DNA of 64,000 bases from Gracilariopsis chorda (Eukaryota; Rhodophyta; Florideophyceae; Gracilariales; Gracilariaceae): NCBI GenBank assembly GCA_003194525.1, contig NBIV01000014.1, forward strand, positions 62,001 through 126,000. Direction: 5' to 3'. Below the pieces are notes generated by a model. It saw nothing but the letters and a program-made list of their open reading frames with translations. It was not told where the DNA came from and did no database searches. A program made the translations under genes and the position numbers. Of the stretch, positions 19,184 through 28,055 are shown one piece after another (position 1 is the stretch's first letter; each line of letters starts with the position of its first letter).

Positions 19184-20587
19184 ATGCAGGGCGATCGCCT
19201 GGGCGACCTGCACATGCTCAAGGAGCTCGTCGAGCTCCTTCAGGCCAATATCATCAGATATCAGACCGAGGCCGTCTCAAAATGCTCCCAGATCAAGCAC
19301 GCCAAAATCGTCGCAGGCATCCTGGACAACAGGGACAACATCATTCATATCAAGAAAGTCGCCGGAAAGCCCAAGTACTTCCGTGCCAGAACCTTTAATT
19401 CTGCAAAGAATCGTGCCGCTTCCATGCGCTCTGCTTCACGCCATCATCGTGTTCCATGTGACAAAAAAGACCGAAACAAGTCCTCACCGCCTCAGAGGTA
19501 CTGTGACGACCCCGGTCCCAAAAAGGGAAGGACAGACTACAGCCGCTTGACTAGAAAGAGCTCTGCTCACCTCAGACGGCTCCACAGCGCTGGCGCCGTC
19601 TTAATCAGAAAGCTCAGCAAGTCCTCCGTACCCGCGCAACAACAGCCCCCTACTTGTCGCTCAGATCGTCCCACACCGCGCACGCCCATCCTTGATGCGG
19701 AGACCATCAAGATGCTCAAGACAAATCCAATGCCAATAATCAACGAATTTCAGCAAGAATTGCAAGCTATTGAACAAGAAGAGCTGCTAAACCGTGCCAA
19801 GTTGCAAGAGGCGGACGCTCAGCTCAATGAACGACGCGAGACACATGAGGAAATAATCGAGATCCTTGACCAGTTCTACGGTGCACTGCCAGGCTGGGAA
19901 CAGGATCCGATATCCCAGAAGATGATCTTGGAAACAGTCGAGCTAACAGAGGCTGGTGTAGACGCCGAGCGTGACCTTATCGAAGCGCGTGAAGTATGTC
20001 TTCGAGCGAAGGCGGCGCTGTCGGACCATGAACGCGCCCAGCGCGCACTCCAGGCTATTCGTGTCGATCTCACTAGCTTTATTCAAATTCTTCGTGATCT
20101 AATTGCTTCGGCCGACGTGATCGTGGAGACGCGTCGCAGGACAAGTACGGACTCGTCTCGGCGTAGATACTCAGTCGATGTTCAAACCGAGGCGGGAGAG
20201 GGAGTTTTGGACACTCTTTGTCAGCTTGAGCGATTGCTTGACCGGTGTGTTGGACAAGCTCGCATGGCTGTGGAGTGTTGCAGCGAGGCTCCGCGTGTCG
20301 AAAGCTTGAGAGATGATCTGGAGCAAATCGCAACCGGTTTTGGGCTTGAGGCAAAGGCCGTGAAGAAGAACAACACTATCTATTACGATGACCTTGAGCC
20401 TACGCTTCAAGTATCTGTCACAGCGTTGGGTGACTGCAAACTGGCAGAGGCATTCGTGTCGGAGAGAAAGGACATGATTGCGGAAGACGTGAAGCCGCTT
20501 CGAGATCAAGTTGAGCGCTGTGAAGAGTACGTGATCCTGGAACGTCTTGCAATTCTGGACTTGCGACACCCCAGAGATGACCGATGA
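19184..20587 (+). CDS. Coiled-coil protein of unknown function
   Basis: The first in-frame ATG gives 467 residues. The open frame extends upstream to 18968 and reads as protein (LPLDKRIRARIARLRQLI directly precedes the ATG), so the real start may be a non-AUG codon such as GTG at 19001 or lie in a part I cannot place. Helical, heptad-rich segments occur at about residues 1-50, 185-320 and 340-460. A basic Ser/Arg-rich linker sits between (about 70-175). There is no membrane segment or catalytic motif, and I do not recognise the family. Good third-position bias and 1.6 kb of open frame support it as real. It lies tail-to-tail with the MOCS2 unit, about 220 bp apart. Confidence 0.65.
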   Translation: MQGDRLGDLHMLKELVELLQANIIRYQTEAVSKCSQIKHAKIVAGILDNRDNIIHIKKVAGKPKYFRARTFNSAKNRAASMRSASRHHRVPCDKKDRNKSSPPQRYCDDPGPKKGRTDYSRLTRKSSAHLRRLHSAGAVLIRKLSKSSVPAQQQPPTCRSDRPTPRTPILDAETIKMLKTNPMPIINEFQQELQAIEQEELLNRAKLQEADAQLNERRETHEEIIEILDQFYGALPGWEQDPISQKMILETVELTEAGVDAERDLIEAREVCLRAKAALSDHERAQRALQAIRVDLTSFIQILRDLIASADVIVETRRRTSTDSSRRRYSVDVQTEAGEGVLDTLCQLERLLDRCVGQARMAVECCSEAPRVESLRDDLEQIATGFGLEAKAVKKNNTIYYDDLEPTLQVSVTALGDCKLAEAFVSERKDMIAEDVKPLRDQVERCEEYVILERLAILDLRHPRDDR

Positions 20588-20811
20588 GCGTGTGGCCCCA
20601 GCCTCGCTGACAAGCGAGTCTGACAAGCGAGTCTGCGTGTGGAACTGTTTCTGCCCGGCATGCGCTGAGAGATATCTCTCTCTCCTCTGAGTTGCCTAGA
20701 GTGGTGCAAGCTGATCGTTTCCTGAGCGGGAAACGAACCTTTCTATTGAATATGCATTATTTTTGATTGTCTATAAACGTATCATGAACCGAGTGTTTAA
20801 CCTGTTTCTGT

Positions 20812-21340
20812 TCATACTTTGAATTCTTTGTTTGCCTTCCACTGAGATCCTTGCTGATACACTTCTTTCTTCCAGATGGGCACCCGCGCTTTGAGCTCAT
20901 CAATCAACGAGTGGCAAGCCTCTGTACCGTAAACGAAGCAAACGTTCTTACATGTGAGCACTTTTGTACTGTACGAAATGAAATGCAGAATGAATAGCAA
21001 AGCACGTACCTATGGCGTCTATTCGATGTGGAGACGAAACAGCAATGATGACAGAAGCTTCACGTACGGGAACAACACCGAGTCTATGCATGATCGCAAT
21101 AGCAGTTATCTGTGGCCACTTCGATCTTGCTGTATCGCACAAAGAGCGCATCTCCTTGATGGCCATCGAGTGGTATGCTTCGTACTCCAAACGAACGACG
21201 GTCTTGCCTTCAAAATTGTCTCGGGTTGTGCCCACAAAGAGAGATACACCACCAGCGCAGTCCCTAGAGACGGCGGCCATTGCGGAATCCACTGACAGCG
21301 GTTCCTCCGTGAGCACGATCACATTATCTTCATCTGCCAT
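20812..21340 (-). CDS. MOCS2B: Molybdopterin synthase large subunit (MoaE/MOCS2B), one intron
   Basis: Exon 1 is 21340-21010 and exon 2 is 20921-20812; the 88-nt intron 21009-20922 has a GTACGT donor and a TACAG acceptor and splits one codon. Splicing gives 146 residues and rebuilds the family motif [20 protein letters not shown]. Other MoaE landmarks are [45 protein letters not shown] and the C-terminal PIWKKEVY, with the catalytic Lys. The enzyme inserts two sulfurs into cPMP to make molybdopterin, taking them from the thiocarboxylated C-terminus of the small subunit. The frame opens two codons further upstream, but the ATG at 21340 is chosen. It lies five bases after the stop of the MOCS2A frame on the same strand, suggesting one bicistronic transcript. 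Confidence 0.93.
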
Positions 21341-21345
21341 GATGG

Positions 21346-21615
21346 TCAACCACCACTAATTGGCGGTATCAGCGCAAGTTCGTCTCCTTCTTGCAGATAT
21401 CTTGTGGGTTCAGAGACGTAACTCTGGTTCACTGCTAGTATGATGTGATCGATCAGAGGCTTCAGCGCTGGAAAGCGGGGAAGAACTGAGTTGTTTAGGG
21501 CGGCGTGGGGAGTGGTGCACGACGGAATTGGAAGGGTGATGCTGCTCACTGCTGCCAACTCACGGGCCTTCGCGAAAAAGACGACTCTTATGGATATCAG
21601 CTCTTGCTCCGTCAT
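21346..21615 (-). CDS. MOCS2A: Molybdopterin synthase small subunit (MoaD/MOCS2A)
   Basis: From the ATG at 21615 ([20 protein letters not shown]) the protein has 89 residues, the normal length for MoaD. It has the beta-grasp start, the helix ending in a Leu-rich segment, and the ending [14 protein letters not shown]; the terminal Gly-Gly carries the thiocarboxylate sulfur. The frame is open upstream with another ATG at 21741, which would add 42 residues; these look less conserved, so the shorter form is preferred. The TGA stop (21348-21346) is followed by CCATC and then the ATG of MOCS2B. Human MOCS2 also makes both subunits from one mRNA, but with overlapping frames; plants use two separate genes. 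Confidence 0.9.
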   Translation of the reverse strand: MTEQELISIRVVFFAKARELAAVSSITLPIPSCTTPHAALNNSVLPRFPALKPLIDHIILAVNQSYVSEPTRYLQEGDELALIPPISGG

Positions 21616-21741
21616 GCGAGGTATGATCAGTTCACCAGCGCATGAGTTATACGAACTTTGCGCGAAGGTGACGAAACGCGAGAGGGTCTTGTTTGTCAGC
21701 ACCTGAGCACGCCCCAGTGAAACACGTGATGAAGTGATCAT

Positions 21742-22099
21742 GTGCAGATTCTGCAATGCAGAAACGCGGACTACGCATAATTCGTCTCCTCGTGCTGTAC
21801 ACGTTGCTCCCCGAACATGAGCGGGTCAGTTGCTCTGTAGTACAGGTACGAAGGGTACCTTTGTGCCAAGTAACGGACAGAATTTTGTGTGTTTTGTGCG
21901 CGCCAGACAGGAAGATGAGGGAGCGATTCAAGCAAAGCAACTGCGTCGTTCCGTTTGCAAATGAGCTGGTCATGTCACCGTGAAACGCGTTGCTCACTCG
22001 ACGATTATGGCTGCGCTGTGCCGAAGATAACGCTTAGTCTTGAACAGTTTCACCTGCGAATTCACTGATACCTCCGCTTTTCGGCCTAAGCCTCCAAAC
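21742..22099. other. Divergent intergenic region (MOCS2 / EH protein)
   Basis: About 360 bp between two divergently transcribed genes; it presumably holds both promoters. I see no clear TATA box or other defined element. The frame of the EH protein is open up to 22040 but has no ATG before 22100. Confidence 0.5.
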
Positions 22100-24081
22100 A
22101 TGAATTTCGGCGGCGGTCCAAACGGAAATGGTTTCCAGAACCCCAACTTCGGCGCGTTCTCACAGGCGTCTCAGATGCCGTTTCCGGGAATGCCCGTCTT
22201 TCCCATGCCGTCGGTTCATCCGGCTATGCAGGGTATGCACCAGGGAATGTTACCTCAAATGCCGAATGCGTACCCGCCTGGACAGGGTCCGTTAGCGAAT
22301 CGTCCGGTGGGACGCGGTGCAAATGGGCTATACCAAGCTCCGGAACCTGAAGGTCCGGAAGAACATCCTGCAAAGCAGCACATGATGTTGAACCCTGGGG
22401 AGGTTACAAAGTACATGGAATATTGGTCCCAAGCGTGCGATGGCGCTGAAACAATCAGTGGTTCGGAAGCCGTGCAGTTCTTGTCTCGCGCCGCGAAGGT
22501 CTCGAAAGGCCAACTTAGAAAGATATGGGATATCGCTGATCATAGGAAGGAGGGAAAACTAGATCAAGACCAATTCTTTATTGCGCTTCGACTCATTGCA
22601 CTGGCACAGCGGGGAGCAGCACTTTCCGAGAGCGGCCTACGAAACTTCAGGGGGATACAACTCATACCCCAAATTACTCCGCCAAAGAAAGAACCCCAAC
22701 CTACAGCGAACGCTCCTGCAATGCCACTCACACAACAGCAAACCCCCACCTTTTCGTGGACTGTGCCGAAGCAAGTCGTGGAGCGCTATGATACGTTCTT
22801 CCACGGCTTAGATGGACGCAAGCTTGGAATGATTGACGGCACACAAGGAGTCGCTTTCTTTGGAAAGAGTGGTCTACCTCGTTCTACGTTGAAGGTAATA
22901 TGGCAGCTTGCGGACATTACTCGAGATGGAAAGCTTTCGCGCGATGAATTCCGTGCTGCGATGCATATGGTCGCTAGCATCCGTAACAAGAGAATTACCG
23001 TCGATGCTTTGCCCAGCAGCCTAGATCCATCAGGACCAAACTGGCTTCGAGTGGAAGGTGAGCATTTGCAGCAGGCGACGATGGCGACGCACGAGCAGCA
23101 ACAGACCCCAACACTTCAACCACACGCTACACATTCTCAGGTATCCCCAACGCCACATGTGCCTCCCATACCAAAGTTGTCACCCACAGGTCATGGCTCA
23201 CGAAGACCCAGTCACCGTAGACAGCCATCTTCTTCTGGCTCGCGCACACCGGGAAGAGTAGCACCTCCGCCTGCAGCAATGTCACCACAAAAACCTTTAG
23301 TACCTCCACCACCACCGCCGTCAGCAATATCACCACGTAAACCGTTGGCACCTCCACCACCCCCGCCGGTACAGCGCACTGGTGATGACCATGATCAAAT
23401 GCGTGAAGCTTTGGAAAGAGAGCGTATGGATCATGAACGTGCAAAGCTTGAAATGGAGAAGATGAAGGCTGAAATGGAAAAGTTACGGTTAGAGAAGGAA
23501 AAATTGACCAAAAGAACAACCTCTGGTCATCATCATCGTCCATCTCATTCAAGAAAAGGATCAAGCTCTTCCATTCCACTTTCGAGTCAGGGCTCTGGGT
23601 ATGGAAGTCATCGGCAACCAGCTAGTGCGCACCCGGCCCCTGATTTAGTAAGGGGTACTGGCAGCAAGCCCCATGCACCACCGCCAGTAGTGCTGTCACC
23701 TCAGAAACCCTCCAGCATCTCAAAGAACTCGCCAGCACCCCGGGCCAAAAAGCAAGACTCTACACCAATGTCGCCAATACAACCTTTGAAGGGTCCAGAC
23801 CGTAAAAAGCCGATTGATCTTGGTCTAGACGACGACGACATCTGGGATCAGCCGTCACCCAAAGCCAGCGTTCTTCCAAGTCCATCAAAGCTCACTCAAA
23901 ATGTAAACCCAGCTCAATCAAAAGACAGCGTTTCCTCTGATGACGATGACGACGACTTTTGGGGGCTGTAGGAATGGGAACAAAGCCAACGTTAGGTCCC
24001 CCGGGCGCTGGCAGCTCAGGTACTGGAGGTGGAACTGGTAAGGGCTTCGGAGGGTCAGAACTGGACGATTGGGCATTCTAG
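22100..24081 (+). CDS. EH-domain endocytic scaffold protein, predicted 3' intron
   Basis: Begins at the ATG at 22100. A Met/Pro/Gly-rich N-terminus is followed by two EH domains at about residues 100-175 (MEYWSQACDG to LRLIALAQRG) and 222-298 (RYDTFFHGLDGRKLGMIDG, with DITRDGKLSRDEF as the EF-hand loop). Then come a Pro-rich region with Pro-Pro-Pro repeats, a short coiled coil (about 435-480) and a Ser/Pro tail with acidic-tryptophan motifs (DDDIWDQ, DDDFWG). This order resembles Eps15/Pan1/intersectin adaptors of clathrin endocytosis. The first frame stops at 23971. A 47-nt GT-AG intron at 23968-24014 would bypass that stop and end the protein at 24081 with GGSELDDWAF, a second acidic-aromatic motif, giving 644 residues. 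Without splicing it has 623. Confidence 0.85.
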
Positions 24082-24699
24082 AGTACATTGGGATTGTGGT
24101 ACTGGATTATTGTAGTACCTCACCTAATGAACCATGATGATCATTCTTGTGACAAAGCATTCTCCGAAGAAAGCTTCAGACTACTAACATAAGGGATGGA
24201 AGTACTATAGTACTGGCTCTACTGCGATGAGCATTGAGACAATATGTTTACTAAAGAAGCAGAAGAGATTTTCAACATATATGTAGTGACGAGGTTATAA
24301 TCAGAAGGGCGTATGTACATGGAGATGCCTCTTGTTCTCCTTCAGTGGATCTCGTTGTTCCTTGTCTGTAGAACTAGTCTATCGCGATTACTTATATGTT
24401 GAAACATGCGTCTCACCAATTGATCTTACGGTAGAAATCTAATCAGGCTCTTCAGAAGCCGTAGCGTCCGCCTTCCTGTACAAGTAGAAAGTCAGAACCA
24501 GTACAAACGATTGTGAGTGTAAAATCTAGTTAAAACTAGTGGAAAGTGGATTGCAGGAGGGGGGTTCATGTTACGACTCAAATTGAGTGCTTTCGTTGAG
24601 GGTGTCAAACAACACACATGAGAATGTCTTCTTTCTTCAAGACCAACTTATTCTTGAATCAGGTTTTGAGTTCAACGATTTGGTACTTGTGTAGAGGAC
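24082..24699. other. Convergent intergenic region
   Basis: About 620 bp between convergent genes. It is rich in GTAC-containing words (for example gtactatagtactgg at about 24202), which recur elsewhere in the window. No gene seen. Confidence 0.5.
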
Positions 24700-25806
24700 T
24701 CAAGAGTCAGCATAGGACTCTTTTGTACTCACAAATGCACTCGATTGCATGAACCTCTCATCCATTCTCAGCTCCTTCAGGCTCAGGGCAATCACAGCTG
24801 CAACAACCATTGCAACGCCGCTCAGAGTAAGCAGAGAAGGCTTTTCACCTAAAAAGATAAGTCCGTAGCAGTACGAGAACGGTATTGTCATGCTTCGTAC
24901 CAATAGAGCTGGACCTGCTCTGCAGAACTGTAAACTCTTAGAAAGGCAGGACTGGGCAATGCATCCGCATATACCTGCAAGAATGTTAACGCTCAGCCCT
25001 GGTATGTTGTTCTTGAGATTGTCGAATTCTCTCGGACCGCAGAGCATCAACGATATAGTGAAAAGGAATACTGCAAGTGACAAAACGTTTACCATGAAGT
25101 TGACACTTCGGCCAAGAAATCGTGTTGCGACACTCATAGAAGATGTGAACCACGCCGCAGCCAATGCAATGCCGTAGCCAATGTCGACATCTTTAGATGC
25201 TTCAGAATCACTTCGACTAGGGAAGTGCAAGAAAGAAGGCTGTGCAACGAGCACGACACCGACGAATGACGTAATCAATGAAAGCACATCAATAGAACCA
25301 ACAGGCTCACTTAGAAAGATGGCAGCCATGACCGTACTAATGGTCGGACAGGTAGACAACAAAGTAACAGCGTTTCCCATGGATATGAGTTTCAGTGCAG
25401 TAACTTGGCAAAATATACTGCAACCTGCGGTTACGCCCCTAAACACGACGAAAAGCCACTGCCTTCCGGTCACGGAGCGAATGTTCTCTTCGTAATCGAC
25501 ATATTTGATGATGTAGAGAGAGGAGAGAGTGCCGTCTATGACTGAACGAATCAAGATAGTGGAAAGTGCAGGAAAGGCGAACCTGGTAGCTCCCAAACGA
25601 ATGAGAAACGTCAAGGTTGAGTGTGCGAGAGCACAACAGAGCATGATGGCATAGCCCAAAAACTCTGGACGCCGTGTGAAGACTAGTTTTAGATGTCTAG
25701 CGAAGGATTGGGGAGTGTGCCCGAATAAAGAACGGCAAGAAGAATCATCGCTACATGCATGGCTTCGGTCATTCTCGGCTTCGGTGGTTATGAGCTCGGT
25801 TGCCAT
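24700..25806 (-). CDS. Drug/metabolite transporter superfamily protein (EamA, SLC35G-like)
   Basis: A single-exon 368-residue membrane protein. After a hydrophilic N-terminus (about 50 residues) there are about ten hydrophobic helices arranged as two EamA repeats of roughly 140 residues each. Diagnostic pieces are HSTLTFLIRLGATRF in the first helix pair, FRGVTAGCSIFCQVTALKLI, the helix-turn FLSEPVGSIDVLSLITSFVG ending the first repeat, and SYCYGLIFLGEKPSLLTLSG ending the second. SLC35G/TMEM20-type members sit in plasma or internal membranes; substrates are mostly unknown, so no substrate is proposed. Confidence 0.83.
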   Translation of the reverse strand: MATELITTEAENDRSHACSDDSSCRSLFGHTPQSFARHLKLVFTRRPEFLGYAIMLCCALAHSTLTFLIRLGATRFAFPALSTILIRSVIDGTLSSLYIIKYVDYEENIRSVTGRQWLFVVFRGVTAGCSIFCQVTALKLISMGNAVTLLSTCPTISTVMAAIFLSEPVGSIDVLSLITSFVGVVLVAQPSFLHFPSRSDSEASKDVDIGYGIALAAAWFTSSMSVATRFLGRSVNFMVNVLSLAVFLFTISLMLCGPREFDNLKNNIPGLSVNILAGICGCIAQSCLSKSLQFCRAGPALLVRSMTIPFSYCYGLIFLGEKPSLLTLSGVAMVVAAVIALSLKELRMDERFMQSSAFVSTKESYADS

Positions 25807-25975
25807 TCTAAACGCTCTTCGGAAAGACTTTGAATGCTATGGAAAAATTTGTTGAGAGACGAGTGAGATGATGGTGGCGAGACAGCGTAGGATCATAAAG
25901 AGAGTACGTCATGGGAGCTAGACGTGATTTCACTGGGCCCACGTCCGCAGAACCAGAATACAACTCTCGTGATTA

Positions 25976-26191
25976 TCACATGCAAGATGCAGTACCCATC
26001 AATGCCCCCCAGACAGCCTCTTCAATGAAGGACGTATTTCTTCTTAACCCTTGCAACAATAGCTCGAGGACAAGGGCATCATGCGTCTTAGCGTTCGCAT
26101 CTTGGTAAACTAGGTTTTCTAACTCAGGGATCCGTTGTTTTCGTTCTAGCAAGCGCTTCGCCGTTGCTTGTGGGAGCGAATCAGGTAACAT
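25976..26191 (-). CDS. Small hypothetical protein
   Basis: A 71-residue frame starting at a real ATG at 26191. It has a charged, helix-prone middle (RLLERKQRIPELENLVYQ) followed by LVLELLLQGLRRNTSF. The composition is protein-like and has no low-complexity bias. I do not recognise the family. It sits alone between the divergent DMT transporter and RluA genes and could be an exon of a larger gene or a chance frame. Confidence 0.3.
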   Translation of the reverse strand: MLPDSLPQATAKRLLERKQRIPELENLVYQDANAKTHDALVLELLLQGLRRNTSFIEEAVWGALMGTASCM

Positions 26192-26543
26192 TGGAGTCGA
26201 CTGGTGTGGGGTGTTTGGTAGAGGTCACCTCGGCGATAGTAAACGGCCAAAAATCCAGGTATCCTTGACAAAATGTGAGGGATAGCTAAGGCTTAGCGAT
26301 CGTACAGTACAGTATTTCTGGTTTAGTTTTCTCTACAAAGAGGAAACGAAAAAGGTTCAGAGTTGACATGTCGTCGCATACACATCTCCATACGCACTTT
26401 TCCAGGTACTTTCTTTAGGACGCCGTTGTTGTTCTTCTTCTTGCCAGGGAAACCCACCAACGGTAATGGTAACCCTTTGTCTTCATACATCAAAACTCTG
26501 CATATCGAAGCCATAGGAATAAACCCTCACCTTCGATCCCGAA

Positions 26544-27896
26544 ATGACTGCGATGTCAAAAACAGCAACACATATGCTGCGAGTGGCTCCCCAACCGGGC
26601 TTCATATCATTACCGATCTTTCGAGCCTTAAGCCGCACCAGCCGTTCGTCTAGACAAAGAGCGAATCAAGAATGGCATCAAGCACGAAACTGCGCCAGCG
26701 ACTCTCAACACAAGTTCAGCCTTGCTGAGGAGATTAAGCAAGCCACTCGCGAGGGACGTCGATTTCGCTTCGACAAGAGCCTCCTGACAGAAGCGGAAAA
26801 ACACATGCTCCGCCTTCGCTCCAAGTCCATTCCCCTCGTGGCCGACTCCGAACCACTTGAGATTCTGTTCGAAGATGATACTTTCCTTGTCGTCAACAAG
26901 CCGCCTTTCCTCAAGATGCATCCGAGCCACCGATTTGAGGGTGGTTCGGTCCTGAACAGAGCCATCGGGTACTTGGGATATCCCCCTCGGCTTTTGCATC
27001 GTCTTGACATGGTACGATAATGTGATCACTGCTCAAACCCCTAATCCTTGATCAACCGATAGATCTCTAACACGTCGCTGTGCTGGCTTTTCTCGTCTGT
27101 AGCATACGACTGGAGTTGTAAGATATCATGCTTGAAGCCTTCCAGTGTTGACGAATACAATTGCTCACCAGCTATCCTGCTTCTCCCCATCATTCATGCG
27201 CACTACAGGTTGTTCTGTCCAAAACAAAGGAGGTTTGTCAGCCCATAATGGAGCAGTTTATGCAAGGTCTTGTCAAGAAAGAGTACCTCTGTGTTGTAGA
27301 CGGATGCTGGTCACAGCAACCAGGTTCGTCTTTCGTCGTCGACGCACCTATTCAACGCGCTCACATCAAGTATGTTCGTGAAATCGGTGAGTCGAAGGAA
27401 GATTCAAAACCTGCGAGGACCATTTACACTATTCTTGACAAGTCTGAAAGCAAGCAAATGATGTTATTGCGAGCTGCGCCACAGACAGGTCGGACGCATC
27501 AGATTCGCGTCCACGCCGCGAGCCAGTCCCTACCGATCATCGGCGATGATCTCTATAATCCGAAAGAGTTCGTTTCAGAATCCGCGCCTTCCCGTTCAAA
27601 TACGTTGTGTACCTGACGCCTTACTGACGCTTGTATTGGTTGAATGTGCGGCATTTGGATACTTGAGCAGACATGCAATGTACTCTAGTTATGAAGAAAT
27701 CAATGCAGCGGCGCGTGACGAGACGCTTGGAAAATACGGAGATGGGAATCCGTTGCGGAAAGGTCTCAAGCTCCACGCTTGGACCATCAGTTTTGAGAAC
27801 CCCCTGAATAGCGAACCACTAACTTTCTCAGCGGCACCACCGACTCACATGTCCAATCTTTTTGAATGGTGTGGTATGTCTGCACCAGAACGATAG
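26544..27896 (+). CDS. RluA-family RNA pseudouridine synthase, four exons with a 15-nt microexon
   Basis: Predicted exons are 26544-27011, 27103-27117, 27209-27606 and 27671-27896 (368 residues). The N-terminal 55 residues are basic and Ser/Arg-rich, possibly organelle-targeting. The core starts near residue 108 (LEILFEDDTFLVVNKPPFLK). Exon 1 ends at LLHRLDM, with the catalytic Asp of the HRLD motif. The microexon encodes only HTTGV, and exon 3 resumes with VVLSKTKE, rebuilding the canonical HRLDxxTxG(V/L) motif. Introns 1 and 2 are each 91 nt with GTACG/GTAAG donors and GTAG/ACAG acceptors. Exon 3 carries PQTGRTHQIRVHAAS. Intron 3 (64 nt) is less certain; it is inferred from a frame change, with a TTACTGAC branch-like sequence and a GAGCAG acceptor. 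The enzyme isomerises uridine to pseudouridine in rRNA or tRNA. Confidence 0.88.
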
Positions 27897-28055
27897 TAAC
27901 TACCTGTTACGAACCTCTAATGCGTCTGTTTCGGAGGAAAAAGCTTTAGGTTTCTAAGATCGTGAATAACAACAGATTCTCTGGAACTGCCTGAAACTGT
28001 TCTCTTGCTCCCGGCACGAGAAAACAAAACACTGCTGCGTCATTTTGGTTTTCAC

